Below, in pieces: positions 42,492-51,995 of a stretch of 64,000 nucleotides of DNA. The stretch spans positions 124,001 through 188,000 of the forward strand of contig JAKIUQ010000001.1 in the NCBI GenBank assembly GCA_021647465.1, given 5' to 3'. The notes beneath the pieces are model-generated. The model ran no database searches. It was not told the DNA's origin and saw nothing but the letters and a program-made list of their open reading frames with translations. Positions within the stretch are counted from its first letter, which is position 1, and each line of letters opens with the position of its first letter. The DNA is from Emcibacter sp. GTDB lineage: Bacteria; Pseudomonadota; Alphaproteobacteria; Sphingomonadales; Emcibacteraceae. Position numbers and translations under genes: made by a program.

Positions 42492-43712
42492 ATGAAGCAA
42501 TTTATACGGAAAATAATTAAATATTGTCTGGCGATTTTTTTGGGCGGTGCTTTCCTGTCCGTTCCGGCAACGGATCTATTGGCGAACCCGCCGGAAGTAT
42601 CCAGTATCCGCATCGGTCATACCAAAAGCAACACACGTTTGGTGCTGGATGTTAATAAGAAAATTAAATTCAATATATTCACGCTTGCCAACCCGAACCG
42701 GGTCGTTATAGATATTACGGAAGTTGAATGGAAAAGCGATTATGGCGGCGCCTCGGGCAGGGGATTAATTGATAAATATCGCTTTGGTTTGTTTAAGCCG
42801 GGAACATCCCGTATTGTTCTGGACGTTAAAGAACCTGTCAAAGTTCACAAATCATTCATTATAAATCCCAAGAAAAACAAGCCCTATCGTTTTGTCATAG
42901 ATTTAAGGAAAGAAAATAAAAAGAGCTTTGAAGCCAGCGTTAGAAAGCCGTCTCTGAGGCCGGCGAAGAACCCTCGTCTGGCCGAACCGGACAGGGATTT
43001 AAAAACGGGGCGGACGAAAAAATTAATTGTCCTGGATCCCGGGCATGGCGGGCATGATCCGGGGAATCTAGGCGGAAAAAAATATCGCGGTTTCCCGGAA
43101 AAGACCGTTGTTTTAAGTGCTTCCCGTGCCATTAAAAGAGAATTGGAAAAAACCGGACGCTATGACGTCATTATGACCCGTAACAGGGATATTTTCCTGA
43201 AACACCGTGATCGCAGTGCCATTGCTCATAATAAGCAGGCAGACCTGTTTATTTCCGTCCATGCGGATTCTATTGCAAATCCAAAGGTGCGCGGCGCAAC
43301 AGTTTATACGCTTTCCGAAAAAGCCTCTGATCATGAAGCGGCGGCTCTGGCGGCGCGGGAAAATAAATCGGATATTATCGCCGGTATGGATCTGGAAGAA
43401 GAAATACATATCGTGCAATCTATCTTGATTGACCTTGTCATGCGCGAAACAATGAATTTATCCAGCAGTTTTGCCAATGAACTTGTTCCGCAGCTTAGAA
43501 GGGTTGTCCGGGTAAGGACAAGGCCGCATAGAACAGCAAATTTACTGGTTCTTAAGGGGCTGGATGTGCCGTCCATATTGCTGGAACTTGGCTATTTAAC
43601 CAACATATATGATGCTAAAATCCTTATGCAAAAGGAAACGCAGCAGGATATAGGAAGGGCAATTGTTAAAGCCGCAGATCGTTTTTTCAATAAGACATAT
43701 GTGGCCAATTAA
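42492..43712 (+). CDS. amiC: N-acetylmuramoyl-L-alanine amidase with AMIN domain
   Basis: Zinc amidase that cuts septal peptidoglycan during daughter-cell separation. A signal peptide (about 1-31) is followed by an AMIN domain (about 36-140, starting VSSIRIGHTKSNTRLVLD), a basic linker, and the Amidase_3 domain from about 177. Zinc and catalytic residues are visible in LDPGHGGHDPG, FPEKTVVL, ISVHADS and the final ILLELGYLTN glutamate. 406 residues is standard. mrcA follows after about 98 bp, pairing a hydrolase with a wall synthase. Confidence 0.95.
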   Translation: MKQFIRKIIKYCLAIFLGGAFLSVPATDLLANPPEVSSIRIGHTKSNTRLVLDVNKKIKFNIFTLANPNRVVIDITEVEWKSDYGGASGRGLIDKYRFGLFKPGTSRIVLDVKEPVKVHKSFIINPKKNKPYRFVIDLRKENKKSFEASVRKPSLRPAKNPRLAEPDRDLKTGRTKKLIVLDPGHGGHDPGNLGGKKYRGFPEKTVVLSASRAIKRELEKTGRYDVIMTRNRDIFLKHRDRSAIAHNKQADLFISVHADSIANPKVRGATVYTLSEKASDHEAAALAARENKSDIIAGMDLEEEIHIVQSILIDLVMRETMNLSSSFANELVPQLRRVVRVRTRPHRTANLLVLKGLDVPSILLELGYLTNIYDAKILMQKETQQDIGRAIVKAADRFFNKTYVAN

Positions 43713-43810
43713 CAATCAGAAGTTCCCCCTGATCACGTCATTATGCTGACATGTTTAGGCCTTAAAATGCAGAAGTAATTTGATTTATTATGGATTAAGA
43801 TTTCATCATC

Positions 43811-46342
43811 ATGACAATTTTAAAGCGTAAAATACTAGTTAATATATTGGGCGGCACTATCGTGGCTATTTTGATCAGCGGCGTTGCAGGGGCCGTTGGG
43901 ATTATTTACATCCTGAATTTATATGGCAAGGATTTGCCAGATTACACACAGCTGGCGAATTATGAGCCGCCAATCGTAAGCCGTATCTATGCGGGGGACG
44001 GTAGCCTTCTATCGGAGTTTGCCAAACAAAAAAGACTTTTCATTCCCATATCCGCCGTTCCGCCGCGCGTTATTGAGGCCTATCTCTCTGCCGAAGATAA
44101 AAATTTTTACAGCCATGGAGGACTTGATTATCTGGGTCTGATGCGGGCGGTCGTGACCAATGCTAAAAATATATTTACCGGCGGCGGTAAAGTTGGTGCT
44201 TCGACGATTACCCAGCAAGTTGCCAAAAATTTCCTTTTGTCAGGGATACAAACCTATGAGCGGAAAATTAAAGAGGCCATTCTTTCATACCGAATTGAAA
44301 AAGCCTTCAGCAAAGATCAGATTCTAGAATTATATTTAAATGAAAATTATCTGGGTTATGGCTCATATGGTATTGCGGCGGCTGCGCTCAGCTATTTTAA
44401 CAAATCAATAAATCAGCTGGAACTGGATGAGATAGCCTATCTGGCTGCGCTGCCCAAGGCACCAAATAATTATCACCCCGTCCGAAAATATGATCGTGCC
44501 GTGGGCCGCCGGAACTGGGTTCTGAAAAGAATGTATGTTGAAGGCTTTATCACGGAAGAAGAGAAGCTTGCCGCTCAAAACAAGCCGCTTATCACCATAA
44601 GCCGGGATAAAACCCGCACCTTCAAAGCAGAGTATTTTACGGAAGAGGTGCGCCGTGAACTTAAGGCTATGTATGGCAATCAGGAACTTTATGAGGGCGG
44701 TTTATTTGTTAAAACATCGCTGTTGCCGGAATATCAGGTCATCGCCGAGCGGGAGCTGAAAAGAGGCCTGATTGCCTATGACAGGCGGCATGGCTGGCGC
44801 GGGCCAATTGCACGGATAGCGGTTGAAACCATGGAAAATATTGCTGAAAAACTTGATAATTTGAAGGCTATTGTCAAACGGGGCATTCCGCTTGGTATTA
44901 AGACGTGGCAACTCGCTTTGGTTACAGAAGTGGGACATGAGAAAGCCATTATTCTTTTATCTGAAGGCAGCCGGGGCCGAATAGATTTGGATGAAGTGAA
45001 ATGGGCAAGAGCCTGGAAGAAGAAAGAATATCTAGGGCCAAAAATTAAGGCCGTCACCGAGGTTCTTAAGGCCGGAGATATCATCGTGGTCGAAGAAATT
45101 TTTAAATCAAAGGCTGAGGTTGGTCCAGAGATTATCCCAGAGATTAGTCCAGAGACTGGCGGTGATTTGTTGCTTCAGGAAATTGAGGCGACCCGAACTT
45201 ACATGTTAAGGCAGATGCCGGAAATAGACGGTGCGTTGGTGGCAATGGACCCCCATACCGGACGCGTTCTGGCCATGGTCGGCGGTTTTGATTTTAAACG
45301 CAGCGAATTTAACCGCGCGACTCAAGCCAAAAGGCAGCCGGGATCAGCGTTTAAACCCTTTGTCTATGCGGTTGCTCTTGAACATGGTTTCACGCCGTCA
45401 AGTCTGGTTCTTGACGCGCCGTTTGTCATTGAGCAGGGCTATGGCCTTGGTAAGTGGAAGCCGCAAAATTCCAGCAATAAATTCTATGGGGCCAGTACAT
45501 TGCGTTTGGGTATTGAAAAATCCCGTAACCTGATGACGGTACGGCTTGCGCAATATTTGAAAATGGACGGTATCGTTGAAATTGCGGAGCGTATGCATAT
45601 CATGAATGATATGCCCGCCGTATTGTCCATGGCGCTTGGCGCGGGTGAATCCACCCTCCTTAATATGACCAGTGCCTATGGGATGATCGTCAATGGCGGC
45701 AAAGAAATTACGCCGACATTTGTTGACAGAATACAAGATCGTTATGGCAGAACCATTTTTCGCCATGATCAGAGGGAATGTTCGGATTGCAGCCTTCAGG
45801 AATGGCACCATCAAAAGGAACCGGATATCCCTGATAATCGCAAGCAGATTTTAGACCCTGTGACCTCTTATCAGATGGTATCCATGATGGAAGGTGTTGT
45901 ACAGAGAGGAACGGGCGTCAGAATCAGGTCGCTTGGCAAACCACTTGCGGGCAAAACCGGTACGTCTAATGACAGTTTTGATACATGGTTCATTGGCTTC
46001 TCGCCAGACCTTGTTGTTGGCGTGTTCGTTGGTTTTGATCGGCCCCGATCTCTGGGCAAGGGCGAAGAGGGTTCCTCGGTCGCCGTCCCTATATTTAAGG
46101 ATTTTATGGCTGCTGCGACCAAATCTTCTCCGGTTATTCCCTTCCGAATCCCCAAGGGCGTCAGGCTTGTCAGGGTCAACCCCAAAACGGGTCAAATCGC
46201 CGCTGTTGGCGAGAAAGGCACAATCCTCGAGGCGTTCCGTCAGGGATCTTTTCCAACAAAAAAAGGCGAAGTACTTGACGGATTTAATTCTCTGGTGCAA
46301 ACAAAGACAAAGCTCCGCACGGGGACAGGCGGAATATATTAA
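43811..46342 (+). CDS. mrcA: Penicillin-binding protein 1A
   Basis: Bifunctional peptidoglycan synthase. One N-terminal membrane anchor (about 9-33). The glycosyltransferase domain has the catalytic glutamate in SAEDKNFYSHGG, plus GASTITQQVAKNF and ELYLNENYLGYGSYG. After an OB-like region comes the transpeptidase with SxxK in RQPGSAFKPFVYA, GAGESTLLNMTSAYG and KTGTS in LAGKTGTSNDSFDTW. 843 residues is typical. Between the OB-like region and the transpeptidase lies a short linker made of three 12-bp tandem units (PEI/PET repeats). Confidence 0.96.
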   Translation: MTILKRKILVNILGGTIVAILISGVAGAVGIIYILNLYGKDLPDYTQLANYEPPIVSRIYAGDGSLLSEFAKQKRLFIPISAVPPRVIEAYLSAEDKNFYSHGGLDYLGLMRAVVTNAKNIFTGGGKVGASTITQQVAKNFLLSGIQTYERKIKEAILSYRIEKAFSKDQILELYLNENYLGYGSYGIAAAALSYFNKSINQLELDEIAYLAALPKAPNNYHPVRKYDRAVGRRNWVLKRMYVEGFITEEEKLAAQNKPLITISRDKTRTFKAEYFTEEVRRELKAMYGNQELYEGGLFVKTSLLPEYQVIAERELKRGLIAYDRRHGWRGPIARIAVETMENIAEKLDNLKAIVKRGIPLGIKTWQLALVTEVGHEKAIILLSEGSRGRIDLDEVKWARAWKKKEYLGPKIKAVTEVLKAGDIIVVEEIFKSKAEVGPEIIPEISPETGGDLLLQEIEATRTYMLRQMPEIDGALVAMDPHTGRVLAMVGGFDFKRSEFNRATQAKRQPGSAFKPFVYAVALEHGFTPSSLVLDAPFVIEQGYGLGKWKPQNSSNKFYGASTLRLGIEKSRNLMTVRLAQYLKMDGIVEIAERMHIMNDMPAVLSMALGAGESTLLNMTSAYGMIVNGGKEITPTFVDRIQDRYGRTIFRHDQRECSDCSLQEWHHQKEPDIPDNRKQILDPVTSYQMVSMMEGVVQRGTGVRIRSLGKPLAGKTGTSNDSFDTWFIGFSPDLVVGVFVGFDRPRSLGKGEEGSSVAVPIFKDFMAAATKSSPVIPFRIPKGVRLVRVNPKTGQIAAVGEKGTILEAFRQGSFPTKKGEVLDGFNSLVQTKTKLRTGTGGIY
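45125..45160. repeat. 12-bp tandem units in mrcA
   Basis: Three units, CCAGAGATTATC, CCAGAGATTAGT and CCAGAGACTGGC, in frame, encode a Pro-Glu-Ile/Thr repeat in a linker of PBP1A before the transpeptidase domain. Confidence 0.75.
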
Positions 46343-46364
46343 TTTTATTTGATTGCACAATATT

Positions 46365-47493
46365 ATGAAAGCCGAAACTCAAACCTCAATAGATAAAATC
46401 AAGCAGTCGCTCGAACTGCTGAGGAGGCATCTTTGACTGGGATGTTGCCACAGACAGACTGGATGAATTGACCGCCCTTTCCGAAGATCCTGATCTTTGG
46501 AGCAATCCGGCGAACGCCCAAAAATTGATGCAGGAAAAGAATCGCCTTGAGCAGTCGATCAATCTTTGCAACGACGTGGATCAGGAATTAAGCGATAATA
46601 TCGAACTGATCGAGATGGGCGAAATGGAGGGGGCTGAGGATATCATTCTGGAGGCCGAAACCGCCATACAGGCGTTAACGGAAAAAGCCGGAGAATTGGA
46701 ATTTCAAACCTTGCTTTCCGGTGAGGCCGATGCCAATGATACATATCTTGAAATTCACTCTGGTGCCGGCGGCACGGAAAGTCAGGACTGGGCCAATATG
46801 CTGCTCAGAATGTACAGCCGCTGGGCCGGCAGCCGTGGCTACAAGGTTGAATTGATCGAACAGCATAATGGTGATGAGGCCGGCATTAAGTCTGCAACCA
46901 TTCGGATATCAGGCGAAAATGCTTATGGTTGGTTAAAAACCGAAAGCGGGGTTCATCGTCTTGTGCGTATTTCACCCTATGATTCCAATGCCCGCCGCCA
47001 CACAAGCTTTGCCAGTGTCTGGGTCTTTCCGGTGATTGATGATGATTTTGAAGTAGATGTTGAGGATAAAGACCTGCGCATTGATACTTACCGCGCCTCA
47101 GGGGCCGGAGGCCAACATGTGAATACCACCGATAGCGCCGTTCGCATTACCCATATACCCACGAATATCGTTGTCCAGTGCCAGAATGACCGTTCACAGC
47201 ATAAAAACCGCGCCACAGCCATGAATATGCTGAAAGCCCGGCTCTATGAAGCTGAATTACAGCGGCGTGAGGATGCGGCCAACGAAACACATAACAGCAA
47301 ATCAGATATCGGTTGGGGACATCAGATCCGCTCATATGTATTGCAGCCGTATCAAATGGTCAAAGATATGCGCACGGGTGTTGAATCCGGCCAGCCTGAC
47401 AAGGTTCTGGACGGGGAAATTGATTTATTTCTTAATGCTGCTCTTGCCGCGCGGGTTCACGGCGGTTCAGATACCGTTGAAGACCTGGCTTAA
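46365..47493 (+). CDS. prfB: Peptide chain release factor 2, with programmed +1 frameshift
   Basis: Releases polypeptides at UGA and UAA codons. The gene begins at ATG 46365, reads 23 codons to an in-frame TGA at 46434, and must shift +1 to continue; the zero-frame part and the main frame (read from 46435) together give about 375 residues. The main part has SPYDSNARRHTSF (codon-recognition loop, SPF-type with Tyr) and the GGQ motif SGAGGQHVNTTDSAVR, so it is RF2 and not RF1. The frameshift is the conserved autoregulatory device: low RF2 favours the shift. Automatic callers may begin wrongly at 46468. Confidence 0.97.
46422..46437 (+). promoter_or_regulatory. prfB +1 frameshift site
   Basis: AGGAGG (46422-46427), three bases, then CTT TGA C (46431-46437). 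This is the conserved RF2 site: an internal Shine-Dalgarno-like sequence just upstream of the slippery CTT and the in-frame UGA stop followed by C. The shift moves reading to GAC at 46435, opening the long frame. Confidence 0.95.
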
Positions 47494-47507
47494 GTCGTTT
47501 CTTTGTC

Positions 47508-47927
47508 TTAAGCTAACTTCTTTTCGGTCGGTTTGGCCTCGGGGGTATTGGCTTTCGCAGGATTATCTTGAACCGCGTTATTTTTATGGGTCAAGTTTCC
47601 TTCGATAAAGGCACCAGCTTCAACGCTTAACGTTTCATGGAACAGGTCACCTTTGACTTTCGCCGTTTTTTCGAGCCGTATGTTGCGGGCTTTGATCTGT
47701 CCGGTGACGGCGCCTTTGACAATGACTTCTTCTGCGGTCACAGTGCCCTGAACGGAGCCATGCTCGCCAATGGTTAAGGAGGCTGAACGAACGTCACCTT
47801 CAATTGTGCCATCAAGCTGTATTTCACCAAGGGTGGTCACGTTGCCTTTTATGGAAACGTCAGAACCGATGATAGAGGGGGCGGAATTTGCGGGGCGTGT
47901 TGTTTTATTCATTGTATTAACTATCAT
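47508..47927 (-). CDS. Bactofilin
   Basis: Polymer-forming cytoskeletal protein with a beta-helical bactofilin core (about residues 25-110; repeats seen in GNVTTLGEIQLDGTIEGDV and the following blocks with VQGTVTAEEVIVKGAVTGQI). The N-terminal tail is short and polar; the C-terminus is an Ala/Pro/Lys-rich tail ending EKKLA. An ATG at 47927 or 47912 is the start; either overlaps or abuts the M23 gene stop at 47917. The pairing with an M23 endopeptidase is conserved, and such pairs control local cell-wall shape or curvature. Confidence 0.93.
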   Translation of the reverse strand: MIVNTMNKTTRPANSAPSIIGSDVSIKGNVTTLGEIQLDGTIEGDVRSASLTIGEHGSVQGTVTAEEVIVKGAVTGQIKARNIRLEKTAKVKGDLFHETLSVEAGAFIEGNLTHKNNAVQDNPAKANTPEAKPTEKKLA

Positions 47928-49137
47928 ACTCTTGTCGTTGGATTTTGAGAACATTATCTGCTGCCTTAAATATTTTCATAGGATTAATGGGCTTGCCATT
48001 AAACCAAATTTCATAATGCAGGTGAGAGCTAGTACTGCGGCCTGTTGAGCCCATTAAACCAATTTCTTGCTCTAACGTTACTTGCTCACCTTTTTTTACT
48101 TTTATCTTGGAAAGATGACCATATCGTGACCGAAAGCCATTTCCGTGATCTATTTCGATGAATTTACCAAATGCCCCGTTCACACCGGCTTTAAGAACGG
48201 TGCCATTGGCTGAAGCATAGATCGGGGTATCCCACCAGCCTGCCATGTCTATGCCCTGATGCTTGGCCCATTTTTTCTTAAAGGGGTCTTTACGAATACC
48301 AAAAGAACTTGAAATATAATATTTTTTAGCTGGCTTTCCAATGGGGATATGCTGCACGGCACTTTCAAGGTCTATCAATCGATTATAATGAGAATAAAGC
48401 TTGGCGAAAGGTTCTGAGTTGGAAAAATCGATATCAAAATTCTCGGAATAAAGAATGAAGGGGCCGCCCATAGCCATGGACAGAGACGGCCTGTTTTCGG
48501 CCAACTGTATCAGCTTTTTGCTTTTAAGCCCTGATTTGTTAAGAGTGTATTCGACATAATCAATTTTTGAAGAGATATGAGCGATCATTTTCTCAGCAAG
48601 TTTCTGTTGTTGCTGTTCAATGCGGGAAATATTGAAATGTAAGTTCGCGAGCTGCTGTTGTTGTTTTGCATGAATATTTGTACTATCCTGAATATTGCTG
48701 ATATTCAGGGGTAAAAATCTGTTCTTTTGTTCCGTATCCCTTGTACCACCTAAAGCCTCATCCACATTGGTATCTTGTTCTTTAGGCAAAATACTCTCGG
48801 AAAGAGATTTATCTTCATCCATAAGCTGTTGCAGGTAAATTTGGCGTTGTTCAAGGGCAATTGTCGTTTTTTGAATATCATTTTTCAGTTTGCTGAATTG
48901 ATCATTGGCATCTGAATAATTCTTTTTTGCTGCGGCAAGCTCCATATTCTTTTTAGCCAGAATATTTGCGCGATACATATAGCTATATGAGGTCACAGCA
49001 GACCATAACAGAATAGAAATAAGTCCCAGAGAGATAAATATTTGGGTTCTATGGGAGATGGAAATAAAACGTACGACACCGTTAGTCCTGAAATACAACT
49101 GTCTTTCAGGGAAAAGGCGTGTGCTTAGTCCATTCAA
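47917..49137 (-). CDS. M23 metallopeptidase with coiled coil and membrane anchor
   Basis: Cell-wall endopeptidase or amidase activator. A membrane helix at about 27-50 is followed by a long coiled-coil (about 58-210, rich in Gln, Lys and Glu, with a QQQQ run) and a LytM/M23 domain at about 275-395. Zinc ligands are visible in KHQGIDMAG and SSHLHYEIW. All ligands appear present, so it may be an active peptidase rather than a degenerate EnvC-type activator. It is upstream of and overlaps the bactofilin gene. It is divergent from the metallo-beta-lactamase-fold gene across 256 bp. Confidence 0.92.
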   Translation of the reverse strand: MNGLSTRLFPERQLYFRTNGVVRFISISHRTQIFISLGLISILLWSAVTSYSYMYRANILAKKNMELAAAKKNYSDANDQFSKLKNDIQKTTIALEQRQIYLQQLMDEDKSLSESILPKEQDTNVDEALGGTRDTEQKNRFLPLNISNIQDSTNIHAKQQQQLANLHFNISRIEQQQQKLAEKMIAHISSKIDYVEYTLNKSGLKSKKLIQLAENRPSLSMAMGGPFILYSENFDIDFSNSEPFAKLYSHYNRLIDLESAVQHIPIGKPAKKYYISSSFGIRKDPFKKKWAKHQGIDMAGWWDTPIYASANGTVLKAGVNGAFGKFIEIDHGNGFRSRYGHLSKIKVKKGEQVTLEQEIGLMGSTGRSTSSHLHYEIWFNGKPINPMKIFKAADNVLKIQRQEYDS

Positions 49138-49393
49138 TTTCTTGATTAAACTGGTAATTATTTACGTCCTCTTGATCAACCGGAACTCACGTATATTTTA
49201 TACTTCATCTTTTATAAGGCGCATTTGATACCAAACTGTAAATAAAAGCAATAATTTTCATTATTGAGGACCAATTTTCTTTAAGCACTTTACCAAATTC
49301 GATTGAAAATCCTGCATATTGAGAAAATTTGTTGTTTAAGGCCTAATGATGTAAACTCTGGGAAATGAAATATTTGGCACTTAGGGGTTCAAT

Positions 49394-50071
49394 ATGACGA
49401 AAAGAAAAAATCCTTCATTTTTTATATTATTTATCTTTCTAATATCTTTTTTTCAAATTGATACGGCATCTTCTAAATCTATTGAAGCGCGATTCATAGG
49501 CAATGAAGCTTTTCAAATTACCGATGGGAATTTTGTTTTAATGACGGATTTTCCTTATGAATCAGGTGTTTATGGATATATGAAATATAATTTCAATTTT
49601 GCGGGTGCCATAAAAAATACACTCGCCCTTATTACCCACAGGCATTTGGATCATTTCGCACCATTATTATTCACGGAACAAAACTGGAAAATCATTGGCC
49701 CAATAGAAGTCACCCAGCAATTGGAACAAAATAAGATCATAAAAATGACCAAGAATATAACCTATGGCCCCATAAATGTTATCCCGAGAGAAACCACGCA
49801 TGCGAACACGGAACATTATTCATATCTTGTAAAATGGCACGGCAAAAGCTTGTTTTTTACGGGTGATACGGAGGATCTGGAGGCGCTAAAGGAATTGCCG
49901 GTTCTTGATGCTCTTTTTATCACGCCATGGTTTTACCGGAAGGCAAAAATGAATGACATGTTGCCGGAAGCTAAAAAAATCATTATTTACCATCATCAGG
50001 ACAATGACATCATTCCGGATTGTAAGGGCTGCATTATCCCGTTACAAGATGAGATAATCTCTATTCAATAA
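49394..50071 (+). CDS. Secreted metallo-beta-lactamase-fold hydrolase
   Basis: 225 residues with an N-terminal signal peptide (MTKRKNPSFFILFIFLISFF, cut near ASS). The fold is shown by the metal motif THRHLDHF (HxHxDH type), a later H in TTHANTEHYSY, FFTGDTEDL with the bridging Asp, and a C-terminal IIYHHQDND. It is closer to the UlaG/uncharacterised MBL group than to antibiotic-degrading enzymes. TTAGGGG is a good ribosome binding site. The 5' part is unusually AT-rich and Phe/Ile/Lys-rich compared with neighbours, which hints at recent transfer. Substrate is unknown. Confidence 0.8.
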   Translation: MTKRKNPSFFILFIFLISFFQIDTASSKSIEARFIGNEAFQITDGNFVLMTDFPYESGVYGYMKYNFNFAGAIKNTLALITHRHLDHFAPLLFTEQNWKIIGPIEVTQQLEQNKIIKMTKNITYGPINVIPRETTHANTEHYSYLVKWHGKSLFFTGDTEDLEALKELPVLDALFITPWFYRKAKMNDMLPEAKKIIIYHHQDNDIIPDCKGCIIPLQDEIISIQ

Positions 50072-50163
50072 TGGAATACTTAGGTTCTGACCCTAAGTCA
50101 GCTCAAAATTTATAAGGTTAAAAATCAAACACCACTTAATTGATTAATCTGGGAAAGGCTCTC

Positions 50164-51561
50164 ATGGATACGCGCGACCTTCCAGAAATGGATAAAAACA
50201 AGGTTATTTCTCATCCGGATATGTTCGAAGTGACGCCCGAACTGATTGAGGAAATTTCTCACGCTCTGAGGGAGGATGATGCAGAGCAGCTTGAATATCT
50301 TCTCAGGCCATTACATTCAGCGGATATCGCCAAGATTTACGAGCAGCTGGCCGGTGAAGACCGCACTGGCTTCACCTCTCATTTCGGCCCTGAGCTTGAT
50401 CCGGAAGTTCTGACGGAACTGGAAGATAATGCGCTTGATCAGATCATGCGCGAAATGGATGATCAGGTTGTTATCAAGGCGATCACGCAGTTGGAAAGTG
50501 ATGATGCGGTTGACGTCCTGGAGGATATTGACGAAAAAGACCGTAGCCGAATTATTGCCGCCATGCCGGATGAGGAGAGGCTTGCCGTTGAAGAGGGCCT
50601 GTCATATCCTGAAGACAGTGCGGGCCGTATGGTTCAAAGAAATATCGTCACGGTTCCGGGGGCATGGACCGTTGGGCAGGTCATAGATTTCTTGAGAACA
50701 GAAGAGGAGTTACCCTCTGAATTTTATGAAATTTTTATTGTTGATCCGCTCCATCATCCCGTTGGCATGGTTTCATTAAATAAACTTATTCGAACAGAAA
50801 GTAACGTGCCGGTTAGTGAAATTATGAACACTGACCCTAAAATAATATCTGCTGACAAAGACCAGGAAGAAGTCGCCCATATGTTCCGCCAATATGACCT
50901 GACATCTATGGGGGTTGCGGATCAAAGTGGCCGCCTGATTGGTATGATCACGGTTGATGACGTGGTGGACGTCATTGATGAGGAAGCCGAAGAAGATATC
51001 CTGCGGATGGCGGGCGTCAGGGAAACTGATATTACAGAATCTGTCTTTGATGCCTCAAAAAATCGTATTGTCTGGCTTTTGGTGAATCTTGGAACCGCAA
51101 TTATCGCCTCTATGGTTATTGCCATGTTTGACGGCACCATTGAACAGATGGTCGCGCTGGCCGTATTGATGCCAATCGTGGCAAGTATGGGCGGCAATGC
51201 CGGCACGCAGACAATGACGGTCACGGTTCGCTCTCTAGCCACAAAAGATTTAACCTCTTCTAATATAAAACGGGTTATTTTTAAGGAATTCGCCATTGCC
51301 ACGTTAAATGGCGCCGTTATCGCCATCATTATTGGCGGATTATCCTTTATCTATTTTGAGAATTCACTTCTTGGCTTCATTATTTCTGCAGCCATGATCA
51401 TTAATATGGTGATGGCCGGATTGGCGGGTATTCTCATCCCTGTAGGTTTGGACAGAATTAACATTGACCCGGCCTTGGCCAGCAGTATATTTGTAACAAC
51501 CGTAACCGATGTGATTGGCTTTTTTGCCTTTCTGGGCCTCGCGTCAATTTTCTTAATCTAG
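50164..51561 (+). CDS. mgtE: Magnesium transporter MgtE
   Basis: Magnesium-gated Mg2+ channel. From the ATG at 50164 (with an AAAGG upstream; an upstream TTG at 50140 is less likely) the 465-residue protein has an N-domain (about 10-135), two CBS domains (about 140-260, with MIT-type VDDVVDVIDEEAEEDILRMAGV) and five membrane helices from about 285. The pore signature MPIVASMGGNAGTQTMTV is clear. The N and CBS domains bind Mg2+ and close the channel at high cytosolic Mg2+. DUF1489 follows after 7 bp. Confidence 0.93.
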   Translation: MDTRDLPEMDKNKVISHPDMFEVTPELIEEISHALREDDAEQLEYLLRPLHSADIAKIYEQLAGEDRTGFTSHFGPELDPEVLTELEDNALDQIMREMDDQVVIKAITQLESDDAVDVLEDIDEKDRSRIIAAMPDEERLAVEEGLSYPEDSAGRMVQRNIVTVPGAWTVGQVIDFLRTEEELPSEFYEIFIVDPLHHPVGMVSLNKLIRTESNVPVSEIMNTDPKIISADKDQEEVAHMFRQYDLTSMGVADQSGRLIGMITVDDVVDVIDEEAEEDILRMAGVRETDITESVFDASKNRIVWLLVNLGTAIIASMVIAMFDGTIEQMVALAVLMPIVASMGGNAGTQTMTVTVRSLATKDLTSSNIKRVIFKEFAIATLNGAVIAIIIGGLSFIYFENSLLGFIISAAMIINMVMAGLAGILIPVGLDRINIDPALASSIFVTTVTDVIGFFAFLGLASIFLI

Positions 51562-51568
51562 GGGGCTC

Positions 51569-51994
51569 ATGACCGTCCATATTTTAAAGCTTTGTGTTGG
51601 AATTGACAGTATTGAACATCTGATAGATGTCAGAAAGGGCAGGGAGCATCAACTGCCGAATGGAACCCCTTATAACTATCATGTGACAAGATTTCGCCCA
51701 AAACGGGCAGACGAAATCCTTGACGGTGGGTCCATTTATTGGATCATTAAAGGCTTTATTCAGCTTCGCCAGAAAATCATCGGATTGGAGAGCATTAAAA
51801 TTGGTGACGTGGAAAAATGCAAGATCATAATGGATACAGCGATTGTTCGCACAGAAAGCCAGCCCCGCCGGCCCCATCAGGGTTGGCGCTATCTTGCGCC
51901 TGCCGATGCCCCAAAAGATATTGCAAAGGGGACAAAAACAGCTGATATGCCGCTGGAATTATCCAGAGAACTCAGGAAAATGGGCTTAATATAA
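51569..51994 (+). CDS. DUF1489 family protein
   Basis: 141 residues of a conserved alphaproteobacterial family. Typical features are LKLCVGIDSIEHL at the start, the arginine-rich TRFRPKRADEILDGGSIYWIIKGFIQ block and the C-terminal RPHQGWRYLAPADAPKDI. No signal or membrane helix is seen, so it is cytoplasmic. Function is unknown to me. It follows mgtE with a 7-bp gap and ends one base before the convergent panC, so there is no room for a separate terminator. Confidence 0.88.
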   Translation: MTVHILKLCVGIDSIEHLIDVRKGREHQLPNGTPYNYHVTRFRPKRADEILDGGSIYWIIKGFIQLRQKIIGLESIKIGDVEKCKIIMDTAIVRTESQPRRPHQGWRYLAPADAPKDIAKGTKTADMPLELSRELRKMGLI

Positions 51995-51995
51995 T

